64,000 nt of DNA from JACXTP01 sp963789555 (GCA_963789555.1 CAWBKY010000003.1:181829-245828); one strand, 5' to 3'; shown: positions 45,607 to 55,768, numbered from the stretch's first letter. Notes: a model not told the origin generated them from the sequence alone. A program made the numbers and translations.

Positions 45607-46805
45607 CAAGGATGGATGGTCGATATGAACGGTCTAAATTTAAAGGCTAGGCGCAGCGCGTCCACGAACAACATCGTTCCCGCCAGGGCCAAAATGAAAC
45701 CGACCAACCATCCATTGACGAACAGGCTCGATATCTCCGTCGAGGAGGTGGGCGAGAAGCCGGCAGAGATCACCAGCGGGACATAGGCCAGATAGAGACG
45801 GGCCAGTATCCTCCAGTTATCGATGCCCCAGACGATGAGCAGGACCATGGGGATGATGTAGTATCCGATGTGCATCTTCGGGTAGAACACGATGAAAACG
45901 ATCAGTACCAGGGTCACGCTCTCCCACACCCCCAGTTTTTTCCGATGGGAATACAGGTAGGCGATGAGGAGCGAGGCGATCACAAGGAACAGCTCCACCC
46001 CTCTAGGAAGGCCGTAACCCCCCATGCTGAGGAAGCTCCACATGCTCATCCCCTCGTTGGCACGGTCGCCCCCGCCTAGGAAATAATAGTCCAGAAAGGT
46101 GAGGAACTCGTCAGGGCAGAGCACCAGGAAAGGTAGGGTGATGGCCAAGGACAAAACGGATACGATCAGGATAAAGGAGATTCGGTCCCGCCAGTTGCGC
46201 AACCTTAGGAATTGGACCGGGAGCAAGAGGCCTGACCACATCTTGGTCCAGATGCCCACGGCGATCACAACGGCAGATGAGTTCTTCCTCTCCAACAACA
46301 TGAGCACGGTCGCCAAGAGGAAGACGAACGCCACGATGGCCCCATCCTCACCGATCGAGGACTCGTCGATGAGAAAAGGGCAAAGGAGGGTCAGGACCCC
46401 CACCAGGAAGGCCTTGTGCTCATCCCAGCGACGAAGGGCGAGGTAGAGCATGCTGGAGGTCAGGAAGGCGAAGAAGGAGGCATAGGCACACCACACCCAG
46501 TCATAGACAGAGCCGCCATGGAGCTGGGCCGGCACCAGGAAATAATTGATCAAGGGAGGGGTCTCGGTATGGACATCGCGGTAGAGAAGACCGCCATCGA
46601 GTATCACTTGGGTCCTTGGTCGATAATAGACATTGAAATCCTGGTTCGATGTTCCAGCTGGGTCATTGTACAACGATAGCAATGCCAAAAAGGTGGCCGC
46701 TCCGTAAACGATGAAAGTGATGAGGAGCAGCAGGAGCAACTTGCTCTTCGGGTCAAGCCTCCTTACCCAGGCATCGAACCTGGCAAGACCCCCCCGCAAA
46801 TTCAT
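45606..46805 (-). CDS. GT-C membrane glycosyltransferase paralogue 1 (intact)
   Basis: 399 residues, the intact member of three tandem paralogues. N-terminal cytoplasmic stretch, helix SKLLLLLLITFIVYGAATFL, then the extracytoplasmic loop VILDGGLLYRDVHTETPPLI, about ten more helices, and FYPKMHIGYYIIPMVLLIVW. GT-C enzymes transfer sugars from polyprenyl-phosphate donors to surface glycans or lipids. The upstream GT2 gene would supply such donors. Sugar and acceptor unknown. Confidence 0.78.
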   Translation of the reverse strand: MNLRGGLARFDAWVRRLDPKSKLLLLLLITFIVYGAATFLALLSLYNDPAGTSNQDFNVYYRPRTQVILDGGLLYRDVHTETPPLINYFLVPAQLHGGSVYDWVWCAYASFFAFLTSSMLYLALRRWDEHKAFLVGVLTLLCPFLIDESSIGEDGAIVAFVFLLATVLMLLERKNSSAVVIAVGIWTKMWSGLLLPVQFLRLRNWRDRISFILIVSVLSLAITLPFLVLCPDEFLTFLDYYFLGGGDRANEGMSMWSFLSMGGYGLPRGVELFLVIASLLIAYLYSHRKKLGVWESVTLVLIVFIVFYPKMHIGYYIIPMVLLIVWGIDNWRILARLYLAYVPLVISAGFSPTSSTEISSLFVNGWLVGFILALAGTMLFVDALRLAFKFRPFISTIHP

Positions 46806-46872
46806 CGGATCACTTGGTCATCCTTCGGTCGATGTCTTGAAGGGCCCTGCATTGGACCGAACATGCCTAACA

Positions 46873-47597
46873 TCACTTTCGATGCCTCATATTCCTGATC
46901 TCTTCCTTGTGGTCCCGCTTGAACTTGTTATAGTCGCCCAGGGTGATGAAGGGCACGGTGTAGAACTTGATGTAGGACTTGCCGCTGGGCCGGGCATAAT
47001 GGACGATGGGTATCTCGGCTATTTTCATGCCCTTCAACGAGGCCAAGGGCAGGATGAAGCGGTGCAGGCCCCGATAACCCTCTGGGTCGAAGCCCATGGC
47101 CACGGCCTTGTCGCGACGGAAGGCCTTGAAACCGCTGTTCTGGTCCTTCACGTCCAGTCCGAACTTCCTCTGAATGATCCATCGGTTGTAGGTCCGGGAG
47201 ATCAGCTTCCGGACGTAGGGATCGGTGCGCTGGCTGCGCCACCCCGTGACGACGTCATAGCCCTCGTCCATCTTGGCCAGGAAGAGGGGTATCTCCTTCG
47301 GTTCGTACTGCCGGTCGCCGTCCATGATGATGGCGATGTCGCCCTTGGCCTCCCTGAAGCCGGTGCGGATGGCGTAGGAGCGCCCGAGGTTGGTGGGATG
47401 GTGCACCGCCCGGACGTTTGTGTGTGTCTAGTGGCCAGTTCGTCGCAGACCTGGGGGGAGCGGTCGTCCGAGCCATCGTCCACCAGGAGCACCTCGCCGT
47501 CGATGCCGTTGTCCGTATAGACGGCCAGGATGTCCTCGGTCAATGGTGCGATGTTGTCTTGCTCGTTCTTTATCAGAAGGATGGTGGTGCATCTCAA
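46873..47597 (-). CDS. GT2 glycosyltransferase, dolichyl-phosphate sugar synthase type (one frameshift)
   Basis: About 240 residues, GT-A fold. The N-terminal piece reads TTILLIKNEQDNIAPLTEDI and EVLLVDDGSDD. After a frame change in a CA-repeat near 47420 it continues NLGRSYAIRTGFREAKGDIA, IIMDGDRQYEPKEIPLFLAK (DxD-like MDGD), DQNSGFKAFRRDKA and HYARPSGKSYIKF. This pattern fits polyprenyl-phosphate mannose or glucose synthases. No C-terminal membrane helices. TTG 47597 is the only in-frame start after a stop. It follows the flippase gene by 18 bases. Confidence 0.82.
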
Positions 47598-47615
47598 GGT
47601 AAAACCTCGTTAAGG

Positions 47616-48719
47616 TCACTTTTCAACAGGGGCGACGGGCCCAGGGTCATTGCGCGCGCGCTCATAGAACGCCAAAGCGATCAGGCTGATCGGGACGGAG
47701 AGCCAGATGGAGGTCATGGCGCTCAGCAGCCCGGCGGTGGCCGCCACGGATGGGTCCAATCCGCTGGCCGTGAATATGGCCGACGATATCAGGATGTTGC
47801 TGCTGCCCGCGGAGAGCACGATGCTGCTCAGCGAGGCCAGGCTTACCGTGGCGATGACGGCCAGCAAGGTCACTTCCGCCCCCAGGGCGACGATGATGAG
47901 ATAGAGGCGCGCTATCTCGATGGTCCATATCACCAAAGTCAGAGCGCCGGCATAGGCCAGATTCCTCTTGCTGTTCCGGGACTCGGGGCGCAGGGCCTGG
48001 GCGAAGGAGCTGGTGAAACCGGTCATGTACTTGGCCAGCTTCTCGCCCTTGGTGCCGAGGCCGAGCCGTTTCATCAGGTCCGCCCCCCAGTTGCCCAAGC
48101 GCAGGGCCAGGGCAGGGTGGGCCAGGACATAGATGAAGACGATATTGGCCACCACCATCGCTACCACCACCAGCAGCAGCTGGGTCCTGGTCTCGCCCAC
48201 AAAATAGGTGAGGAGCGCGGCAAGGCTGGTCACGGCCAAGGCGGTGACCACCAGGAAGTCCATCACGCGCTCCGTGACCACTGTGGCCAGACCGCTGCCC
48301 ACGCTCACCCCCTCGTTGTTCTTGATCTCGAAGATGCGAGAGGTCTCCCCCACCACCCGCCCGGGGATGATGTTGTTCAGCGCCTGGGAGAACGTGAAGG
48401 CGGCCAGGATGGAGCGGAAGGGCAGTTTCTTGCCCACGCCGTGGAGCAGGACGCCCCAACGGTAGGCCTTCAGCACCAGACCGACGATGTAAAGGGCGAT
48501 GACGACCAGGATCAGGCGGAGGTCCACCTCGTCCAACGTATCGGCCACCTCGCTCGGACCGGCCAGCCACAGCACCGCCAGTATCAGGAATACCGAGATC
48601 CCCAATTTCACTTTGGTGCTGGTGCTCATCTTACGCATTCGGAAATGGCCCCCCGATCCTCCACCAACAGATGTCCCATAGGTCTGGCCCAGATGGTTCT
48701 GATTGAATGGTAGAGGCAT
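47616..48719 (-). CDS. Flippase-like membrane protein (LPG synthase TM / UPF0104 family)
   Basis: 367 residues with about eight helices. Family segments: LKAYRWGVLL, FSQALNNIIPGRVVGETSRIF, ATVVTERVMDFLVV and GLLSAMTSIWLSVPISLIALAF. Archaeal members are linked to glycolipid translocation or transfer (as in AglD C-termini). ATG 48719 may be leaderless after an AT-rich element; ATG 48638 (MRKMSTSTKVK) is an alternative. First gene of the glycan operon flippase-GT2-GT-C. Confidence 0.85.
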   Translation of the reverse strand: MPLPFNQNHLGQTYGTSVGGGSGGHFRMRKMSTSTKVKLGISVFLILAVLWLAGPSEVADTLDEVDLRLILVVIALYIVGLVLKAYRWGVLLHGVGKKLPFRSILAAFTFSQALNNIIPGRVVGETSRIFEIKNNEGVSVGSGLATVVTERVMDFLVVTALAVTSLAALLTYFVGETRTQLLLVVVAMVVANIVFIYVLAHPALALRLGNWGADLMKRLGLGTKGEKLAKYMTGFTSSFAQALRPESRNSKRNLAYAGALTLVIWTIEIARLYLIIVALGAEVTLLAVIATVSLASLSSIVLSAGSSNILISSAIFTASGLDPSVAATAGLLSAMTSIWLSVPISLIALAFYERARNDPGPVAPVEK

Positions 48720-48956
48720 ATTACTAATTATCGATTTAGTTGGACACGTCCCTCCGACGCAGGAAATGACGGGCCATCCTCTGAGGCCTGTCCGAAAACC
48801 ACGACCTCTCGATGTCCACCTATTCAGCCTTCAAGCCTCCACTGGCCATAATGGGTCGAAAGCAAATTGAATTATAGTGGCCTTTCGAGTTTTCATCTCG
48901 ACCTGTCCATTCCAAGATCATGGACGGATAGGTATCACATCCAAGGGGATCCATTT
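48720..48956. other. Divergent intergenic region
   Basis: Holds promoters for the flippase operon (AT-rich ataattagtaata, minus strand near 48720) and for the sulfatase (gaattatagtgg near 48868). No other gene seen. Confidence 0.45.
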
Positions 48957-51311
48957 ATGGGGAGATCGTTCAAAGGCAAGATCAACATCGATGTCAGGGA
49001 TTCGGTCCCTGATTGGGAACCATTCAAAGAACCGGTCGCAAAGGACGGAGCGCCGAATGTGCTGTTCATCGTCTGGGACGATGTGGGCTTCGGGGCGTTC
49101 AGCTCCTTCGGCGGATCTGATAGAGACGCCGAACATGGACCGCTTGGCCAACAACGGCCTTCGTTACACCCAGTTCCATACCACCGCGCTCTGCTCGCCT
49201 ACCCGGGCCACCTTGATCACGGGTCGGAACCATACCACGGTGGGCATGGCCTGCATCACCGAGGGGACCACGGGTTTCCCGGGTTCATGCGGGCGCATCC
49301 CTCCGGAGACGGCCAACCTGGCCGAGGTGCTTGTGGAAAGAGGATACAACACCTTTGCCGTGGGGAAGTGGCACCTCACCCCGGAGGAGGAGAGCACCAC
49401 AGCCTCCTCGAAGAGGAACTGGCCATTGAGCCGAGGTTTCGATAGGTTCTATGGGTTCATGGGAGGGGAGACGTCCCAATGGTACCCCGACCTGGTATAT
49501 GACAACCATGTGGTGGAGCAACCCTACCTCCCCAAGGACGGATACCATCTGAGCAAGGACCTGGTGGACAAGGCCATACGCTTCATCAGGGATTCGAAGC
49601 AGATAGCCCCGTCGAAACCTTTCTTCCTCTACTTCTGTCCTGGGGCCGGGCACGCCCCTCACCATGTGCCGAAGGAGTGGGCGGACCGGTACAAGGGCAA
49701 GTTCGACATGGGCTACGAGCTCTATCGGGAGATCACCGCTAAGAGACAGAAGGAGATGGGCATCCTACCGAAGGGCACCGAACTGTCCGCGATCAACACA
49801 ATGGTCGATGAGGTCAGTGCCAAAGGGCGCTAAATGGCCGGCCCTGGACATCATCCCGGATTGGGGCTCATTGTCCAAGGAGGAGAAGGAACTGTTCAAT
49901 AGGATGGCCGAGGTTTATGCGGGTTTCGTCAGCTATACCGACCATGAGATCGGCCGGATGATCGACTATCTCGAGGAATCCGGGGAGCTGGACAACACAT
50001 TGGTGGTGGTGATATCCGATAATGGGGCCAGCGGCGAGGGCGGTCCAAACGGCTCGGTCAATGAGAACCTGTTCTTCAATGGCATGCCGGACAAGCTGGA
50101 GGACAACCTGAAGATGATGGACAAGCTGGGTGGTGAGGACACATACAACCACTACCCCGCCGGTTGGGCCGAGGCTTTCTGCACGCCCTTCAAGATGTAC
50201 AAGCGCTACGCGGCCTGGAGCGGTGGCACATGCGATCCCCTGATCATCTCCTGGCCGAAAGGGATCAAGGCGAGGGGGATAAGGCACCAGTACCATCACG
50301 TCGTCGACATAGTGCCCACAATATTGGATTGTCTCTCTTTGGAGATGCCAGATCATGTGAAGGGATTTCTCCCAGAAGCCCTTGGAAGGGGTCAGCATAA
50401 AATACAGCTTTGAAAACGAGAAGGCCTCCCACGCAAAAGACCACCCAATACTACAACATGCTGGGAAGCAGAGGCATCTGGCATGATGGCTGGAAGGCAT
50501 CGACCGTGCATCCGACCATCGCCGGATGGGGTAATTATGCCAAGGACCGATGGGAGCTGTTCCATGTGGACGAGGACCGAGCCGAGGTGAAAGACCTGGC
50601 CGAGAAATATCCGGAAAAGCTGACCGAGCTGGTCCAACAATGGTTCGTGGAGGCGGGCAAGACCAACGGCCTCCCGCTCGACGACCGATTCCCGATGGAG
50701 ATCATGATGTCGCAGCGTCCACAACCCGCCAAGGACCGGACGCGGTATGTCTATTATCCAGACACGGAGGGCGTTCCGGAATCGGTCGCCCCGAACATGC
50801 GCAACCGTTCCTATAAGATCGGGGCCTTATTGGACATCCCCACCCGAGGGTGCAAGCGGCATAATATTCCAGATGGGGTCGAAGTTCGGAGGCCACGCCC
50901 TTTACGTAAAGGACGGGAGGCTGAACTATGTCTACAACTTCCTGGGCATGAAGGTCCAGACCATAACTTCGAAGGAGGGTTTGCAGCCTGGAAAGAACAT
51001 CATCGTCGCGGCCACCTTCGACAAGGACGAAACCGGGCCGAAGGCAGGGATACCTCATGGTACCCTAACCTTATTCATCAATGATAAGAAGGTCGGCGAG
51101 GGCAAGATCCAGACCCAGCCAGGCAAGTTCGGGCTCGGGGGGTCCCTGGAGGTAGGTCGAGGGGTCGGGCTCGGAGATAACGCCGGATTTCCCTGGAGGA
51201 GCGGCCATGGAGGTTCAGCAGGGACCATAAGAGCGGGTGGTCATCGACCTGAGCGGGGAATCATACCAGGACATCGAGAAGGAGGCGCAGAGGGCGCTAC
51301 GGACCATGTGA
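48957..51311 (+). pseudogene. Arylsulfatase, broken by multiple frameshifts
   Basis: Large sulfatase of about 780 residues. It begins MGRSFKGKINIDVRDSVPDW at 48957 (preceded by AAGGGGAT). The formylglycine motif CSPTR lies in TTALCSPTRATLITGRN (near nt 49192), followed by GKWHLTPEEE, FDRFYGFMGGETSQWYPDL, CPGAGHAPHHVPKEWA, ISDNGASGEGGPNGSVNEN and HYHHVV-type metal residues. The C-terminal beta domain has SKFGGHALYVKDGRLNYVY and ends DLSGESYQDIEKEAQRALRT at 51311. Frame changes near 49122, 49831, 50370, 50436, 50848 and at least two between 51190 and 51235 are each repaired by losing one base. No maturase gene is in view. Confidence 0.8.
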
Positions 51312-51421
51312 TGGGAGGGCTACCCTCGAGAACTTCGCCACAAACATGCTTTCGCCACGATCTTAAACCCTCGTCCAAAGGGATGAGGGCGTCTCCCCTT
51401 TCCTAAAGGAAGGCCATCTGT

Positions 51422-52524
51422 TCAGCGGCATATCTTAGACATCGTTCCAACGACCAATGCCATGACGACGTCATCCAGGAAGGGACCGAGCCGCTTGGTC
51501 GAATCCGGCCTCCTCTGATTGAAACGTTCATATTCGAACAGTCCCCCCTTGCCCACCAGGTACTCCACCAGGGCGACCCCCAGCATCTTGTCGGCCACAA
51601 GGTTCACTGGGTCGTTGTTAGAACTCCCCGGCCTTCAAGCCGCGGATGTTGTCTCGATTTCCCTCGGCCTCCATGAGCACCGCCGCCTGAACCAGTGAGT
51701 TGACGTTGGCGTCCTCCTTGAGCATATCCAAGCTCTCCACGAACCTTCGATGTAGGTCCTCCAGGTCCCAGGAGGGATTCGGGCGGGGCGAGCTCGATGG
51801 CCATGGCCCACAGGTCGTCCATCGTCACTCCCTTGCGCTCCAGTAAGGAAAGGAAATCCATGGGCGGGTTGACCAGCGACCACTTCCTGATCGATTCGGA
51901 GGTCGCCTTGCGCACGGCCCGGGCGATGGCGATGCCCACGTCCGTGGCGGTGCCCGCGTACTTGGTGCCCCTACCTAGAGGAGATACGATGGCCACCGCG
52001 TCGCTGGTGGTTCCTGTGCCGCGTATCCCTCGTTCGAACATGGCGGCGCTCTTGGCCTCGGTGGCGGTGATGATGGCGTTGGCGCAGGCCTCGCACTCCA
52101 ACGGCGCGTCCACCGCGACCACGATGTTGATGGTGCCGGGCTTGGTCAGCCTCCTCACGGTGGAGTCTGGCAAAAGGTCGCCCGCCATGACCGCGTTGAC
52201 CACTCCCGCCGTGACCACCGCGATGGCATGGACCCCGTGATAGCGTTCCTCCGCCATCGATATCGCCTTGCGGATCACGGCGGCGGTCATGAAGCCCACA
52301 GTATGCTCCCCAAGGCCCAACAGGGATATCTTGGAGGCCATGTCGCTCTCCGGGTCACGGTTGTCGTAACCAGGCTCCACCTGCATCATGAGGACCGTGT
52401 CCGTCTCCGTGAAACCGCCATTGCGCATCGTGGAGGAGAGCACCTTCATCCTCTGGGGGAACCGGATGATGGCGAAGGTCTCCTCGCCCATCGTTCGCAG
52501 TTCCACGTCCACCTTGAGGTCCAT
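51422..52524 (-). CDS. Fused CbiZ-CobZ-like cobamide salvage enzyme (two frameshifts)
   Basis: The N-terminal 230 residues match adenosylcobinamide amidohydrolase CbiZ: RMKVLSSTMRNGGF, GLGEHTVGFMTAAV, VVTAGVVNAVMAGD, KPGTINIVVAVDAPL, FERGIRGTGTTSDAVAIVSP. Then a PgpA/CobZ-like helical domain runs through DLEDLHRRFVESLDML, NVNSLVQAAVLMEAEGNRDN, DPVNLVADKMLGVALVEYLV and RLGPFLDDVVMALVVG, ending at 51422. Single extra bases near 51785 and at 51618-51620 (the T that creates TAA) break it. CbiZ opens cobinamide for re-use; CobZ is the alpha-ribazole-phosphate phosphatase of archaea. ATG 52524 is chosen over GTG 52563 because of the TATA position. Confidence 0.78.
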
Positions 52525-52568
52525 GTCATCCCTGCATCGCACCTGTGGCAGCGGAATGGGCACAATCC

Positions 52569-52583
52569 CTATTTATTTCTGGA
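52569..52583 (-). promoter_or_regulatory. TATA box for the cobamide salvage gene
   Basis: Minus-strand ccagaaataaataggg stands about 50 nt before ATG 52524. It would give a short leader and argues against the GTG at 52563. Confidence 0.55.
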
Positions 52584-52720
52584 CACAGGGTCGGACCATG
52601 GGTACACTCGAAAAGGCGATGGTACGATGAAAGGATGAAGGCCTCGATCTAGGCCCCATCCCGTTCGTTGCCCATAGCCAAAGTATCGCCATGAGATAGT
52701 CATCGAGAGCGACCCTCTCT

Positions 52721-52730
52721 GTAAATAATC
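52721..52730 (+). promoter_or_regulatory. TATA box for the flavodoxin
   Basis: gtaaataatc lies 30-39 nt before ATG 52760, fitting a nearly leaderless message. Confidence 0.55.
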
Positions 52731-52759
52731 CTGAAACGTTCTCTCCCCTGAGGTCGGGC

Positions 52760-53323
52760 ATGAGGGCGATAATCGTCTTTGACTCAAAACATGGCAATAC
52801 GGAAAGGATCGCCGAGGCCATTGGAAAAGGGCTGAGGGATTCTGGCGTGTCCTTTGTGACGGTCATATGGGTCAACAGGGCCTGCGAGGACGACTTCCAC
52901 GACATCGACCTCTGGGTGGTCGGCAGTCCCACCCGCTGGGGCGGTCCGACCTTCAAAATCCGCGCCCTTTTGAGCAACGCCATCAGTTACGAGGGTAAGG
53001 GGAGGCGTTTCGCCGTCTTCGACACCAGGTACGAGAAGGTGCACACCGGCGCCTCGGATAAGTTGAGGGTGACCCTTAAGAAGGGAGGGCTCACCGAGGT
53101 CATCGAGCCGGAGCACTTCGTCGTCTTGGGAGGGAACGGACCTCTGAAGGAGGGCGAGGAGTCCCGCGCCGAGGCCTATGGCAAGAGGATAGCGGAACGC
53201 GCTTCTGATCAAGTGACCACGGCCGGGCCGTCCCCTTCCGGTTCCTTGTCCACGTCGGTCAATGCCAACAGTACCAGGGCGGAGGCGATGAACGCCGAGG
53301 CCAGGAAGAACAGGGCCTCATAA
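52760..53323 (+). CDS. Flavodoxin-family protein
   Basis: The first about 150 residues form a flavodoxin: phosphate loop VFDSKHGNTERIAEAIG, WVVGSPTRWGGPTFKIRA, FAVFDTRYEKVHTGAS and FVVLGGNGPLKEGEE. As written the frame runs to 53323 with a Ser/Ala/Arg-rich tail lying antisense to the MFS gene. Removing one base of gaacgcgctt gives RIAERLLIK and a stop at 53216, a natural length, leaving only an 8-base overlap with the MFS gene. I think the long tail is an artefact. Confidence 0.85.
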   Translation: MRAIIVFDSKHGNTERIAEAIGKGLRDSGVSFVTVIWVNRACEDDFHDIDLWVVGSPTRWGGPTFKIRALLSNAISYEGKGRRFAVFDTRYEKVHTGASDKLRVTLKKGGLTEVIEPEHFVVLGGNGPLKEGEESRAEAYGKRIAERASDQVTTAGPSPSGSLSTSVNANSTRAEAMNAEARKNRAS

Positions 53324-54534
53324 CCGAGCATGGCGGCGACGAACCCGCCGAGCAACGAGCCGATGATGGTGGCCGAACCCTGCACGGCGTTGTACATGCC
53401 TAAGGACTGGGTGCGGAAGTTCTTATAGGCCAGCTTGCCCACGATGGCATGCCCGGCCACGCTCAGCCCGGCCCAGCACAGGCCGGCGCCGGCATGGAGG
53501 ACCAGCAGCAATATGAAAAGCTCGGTGCTGCCCAGGCTGAGCAGGGTCACCAGGAAGAAGGAGGGGAAGATCACGATGCGCGCGGCGAAGCAGGCCATCT
53601 GTATCCTCTTCCCGCCTTGGCTCTCTATCTGCCTGCCCATGAACCCGTAGGTGAGGGCGGAGGTGATCGAGCTGGCCAGGTAGACCACGAAGACCTCCGG
53701 GTTGCTCAGGCCGATGTACTGGCTGAGGAAGATGGGAAGCGCGACATAGAAGGAGAGGAAACCGCTGAAGGCCAGGAACATGACCGCGTAATAGCGCTGC
53801 AGGGCGGGGGAGAAGTTGCTCCAGCGCAGGTTCTTGGAGCTCACCTCGACGGTGTACATGATCTTCTGGGGCAGATAGCGCGCCTTCTCGATGCGGGCGA
53901 TGAAGATGTGGTCGATGTCCTTCGGGTCGATCTCGTTACGGTCGACCTTCTTCTCCGGCTCCGGCACCCAGCGCAACGCCAGGAAGGTGGCGATGAGGCA
54001 CAGTCCCGCCGCGAGGAGGAACAGCGCCCGCATGGACATCTCCTGCTCGTTTCCGTCGAAGATCATGAGCCAGACGATGCCCAGGATGAGACCGATGACC
54101 CAACCGATGCCGCTGACCTTGCTGAAATCGCCCAAGCGACGGCCCCATTCCGTCTTGGGGAACGTCTCCAGGACCAGGACCGTGCCCACCGGGGCGACCG
54201 CGGCGGCCAGGAGACCGAACAGGAAGTTCGCCACGAAATATTCGAAAAGCCCGACGGACAGCCCCATCAGCGCCAAGGCCAGGCCCATGCCCAGGAAGCC
54301 CAATAGGATGTACGGCTTCCTTTTTTTGCTCATATCCGACAGGTTGCCCCAAAGGATGTTGGCCGGGACGGAGGCGATGGAGGTGATGGCGCTGACCATG
54401 CCCACCTCGGCCAGGCTGGCCTTGAGGGTCTGCGCCATGAACAAGGGGATGAGGTTCGAGGTGGAACCGCCCGCTATGTTGTATGGCAGGAAGGTGTAGT
54501 ACCACCGCTCCTCATGCGTCTTCTTGTCAGTCAT
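53209..54534 (-). CDS. MFS transporter
   Basis: 441 residues with 12 predicted helices. After helix 2 comes the family loop with NILWGNLSDMSKKRKPYIL (the G-x3-D-R/KxGRR-like motif A). A large central cytoplasmic loop (EPEKKVDRNEIDPKDIDHIF) separates the halves. Likely a drug or metabolite exporter; no substrate can be given. A TATA-like ttaataaatt (54569-54578) lies upstream of ATG 54534. Confidence 0.85.
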   Translation of the reverse strand: MTDKKTHEERWYYTFLPYNIAGGSTSNLIPLFMAQTLKASLAEVGMVSAITSIASVPANILWGNLSDMSKKRKPYILLGFLGMGLALALMGLSVGLFEYFVANFLFGLLAAAVAPVGTVLVLETFPKTEWGRRLGDFSKVSGIGWVIGLILGIVWLMIFDGNEQEMSMRALFLLAAGLCLIATFLALRWVPEPEKKVDRNEIDPKDIDHIFIARIEKARYLPQKIMYTVEVSSKNLRWSNFSPALQRYYAVMFLAFSGFLSFYVALPIFLSQYIGLSNPEVFVVYLASSITSALTYGFMGRQIESQGGKRIQMACFAARIVIFPSFFLVTLLSLGSTELFILLLVLHAGAGLCWAGLSVAGHAIVGKLAYKNFRTQSLGMYNAVQGSATIIGSLLGGFVAAMLGYEALFFLASAFIASALVLLALTDVDKEPEGDGPAVVT

Positions 54535-54586
54535 CCCATCCCGACTGGCGGAGAACCACGGTCGATGCTATTAATAAATTCTCATA

Positions 54587-54922
54587 TCAGATATCAATTA
54601 CCACGGCCAGGCTCACCATGCCCAGGACGAACAGGGCGATGAGGATGAAACGGTAGTCCCGCTCGGATGTGAAGAGACCAGGGCGGCGAGGATGCGCAGC
54701 AGCGGGGTGGCGATCAGAACCAGGAGTCCAAGCTCCACCAAGGCGACGGGCTCCAAGGCCATCAACGCATCCCAGAGCGAGCCCAGTCCGATCCATTCCT
54801 GCTCCGCGTCGGGTGTGGTCGCGGTCAAGAATAGGCCGACGCCGATGAGGGCCATGCTCACCACCACCCCGGCCAGCAAGCACCTTGTGGATGACCTGGT
54901 TCATGCGCTCCTGCGAGGGCAT
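54587..54922 (-). CDS. DUF1634 membrane protein (frameshifted)
   Basis: About 111 residues and three helices, repaired from three frames. MPSQERMNQVIHKVL is followed (correction near 54880) by LAGVVVSMALIGVGLFL, LVELGLLVLIATPLLRILAA and, after a change near 54675, FTSERDYRFILIALFVLGMV. DUF1634 proteins usually accompany TauE/SafE exporters, as here: the ATG overlaps the tauE-like stop as ATGA. The second break would need a lost base (or two extra), unlike the other frameshifts. Confidence 0.75.
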   Translation of the reverse strand: MPSQERMNQVIHKVLAGRGGGEHGPHRRRPILDRDHTRRGAGMDRTGLALGCVDGLGARRLGGAWTPGSDRHPAAAHPRRPGLFTSERDYRFILIALFVLGMVSLAVVIDI

Positions 54923-55768
54923 CACACCACCTCCAATATGCCCAGGCCCTTGAGGACCATGAGGACCGCTACCGCGAGGAGCAGGACCCCGAATATGGTG
55001 CGGAGGGAACCGCCCTCCGCCACATTGGTCAACCTGCGAGCCGACCACGGCGCCGCCCAGCACGCCCATGGCGGTCAGCCCCGCCAGTATCGGGTCCAGA
55101 TAGCCGTAGCGGACATAGATTATCGCCCCGGCCAAGGCGGTGACGCCGATCATGAAGTTGCTCGTGGCCGTGGCCGCCTTCATGGGCACGCACATGCAGG
55201 CGTTCATGACCGGCACCTTGATGACGCCCCCGCCCACCCCGAGCAGCCCGGACAGGCCTCCTGCGGCCAAGCTGGCCAGCAACCCGGTGCGATAGCGTTT
55301 GACGCCGTAGCAGACCTCCTCCCCGTTCTTCTGGTCGACGTAGGTGCAGGAGAGGTCGAGGAGCTGCGATTCCGCCTCCAGCTCCTCCGGTCGGTACACC
55401 TTCTCCTTCCGGGTCAGCATGTGGAAGGCGCCATAGACCAGCACGATGGAGAACAGGATGGCCAGCAGGTCCTGGTCCAGGTAGACCGCCACCAGGGCGC
55501 CGATGATGGCACCGGTGGTGGTGGCCGTCTCCAGCAGCATGCCCAGGCGGACGTTGACGTAGCCTTGCTTGACGTAGCGCACCGCCGCCCCGGTGGAGGA
55601 GGCGATCACCCCCATGAGGCTGGCGCCGATGGCCTCCTGCATGCCGAAGCCCAGGGCGAGGGTGAGCCCGGGTATGACGATGATGCCGCCCCCCAGGCCC
55701 AGGAGCGCGCCCAGCACCCCTGCCACCAAGGCCACCCCCAGAATGCCCAGCGCCGTCATCGCGTCCAT
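54922..55768 (-). CDS. TauE/SafE family anion exporter (one frameshift)
   Basis: About 282 residues, eight helices in two halves, each opening with a Gly-rich segment: GVLGALLGLGGGIIVIPGL and LAAGGLSGLLGVGGGVIKVP. Family members export sulfite, sulfoacetate or related anions. The frame breaks near 55035; dropping one T continues as GSQVTNVAEGGSLRTIFGVL and ends LGILEVV at 54922. A two-Cys loop (CTYVDQKNGEEVC) lies between the halves. Confidence 0.85.

Noticed and set aside
52640..52655. Inverted repeat ggcct...aggcc before the flavodoxin
   Set aside because: Only 5 bp of stem with no T-tract and well upstream of the TATA box; expected by chance at this G+C.
53217..53323. Antisense overlap between flavodoxin tail and MFS gene end
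   Set aside because: Removing one base near 53200 ends the flavodoxin at 53216 with a normal C-terminus, so the overlap is probably a frameshift artefact.
54587..55768. A single 393-residue TauE-like protein
   Set aside because: The middle third is a Gly/His/Arg-rich wrong-frame stretch. Correct frames give a normal TauE ending at 54922 and a separate DUF1634 protein.
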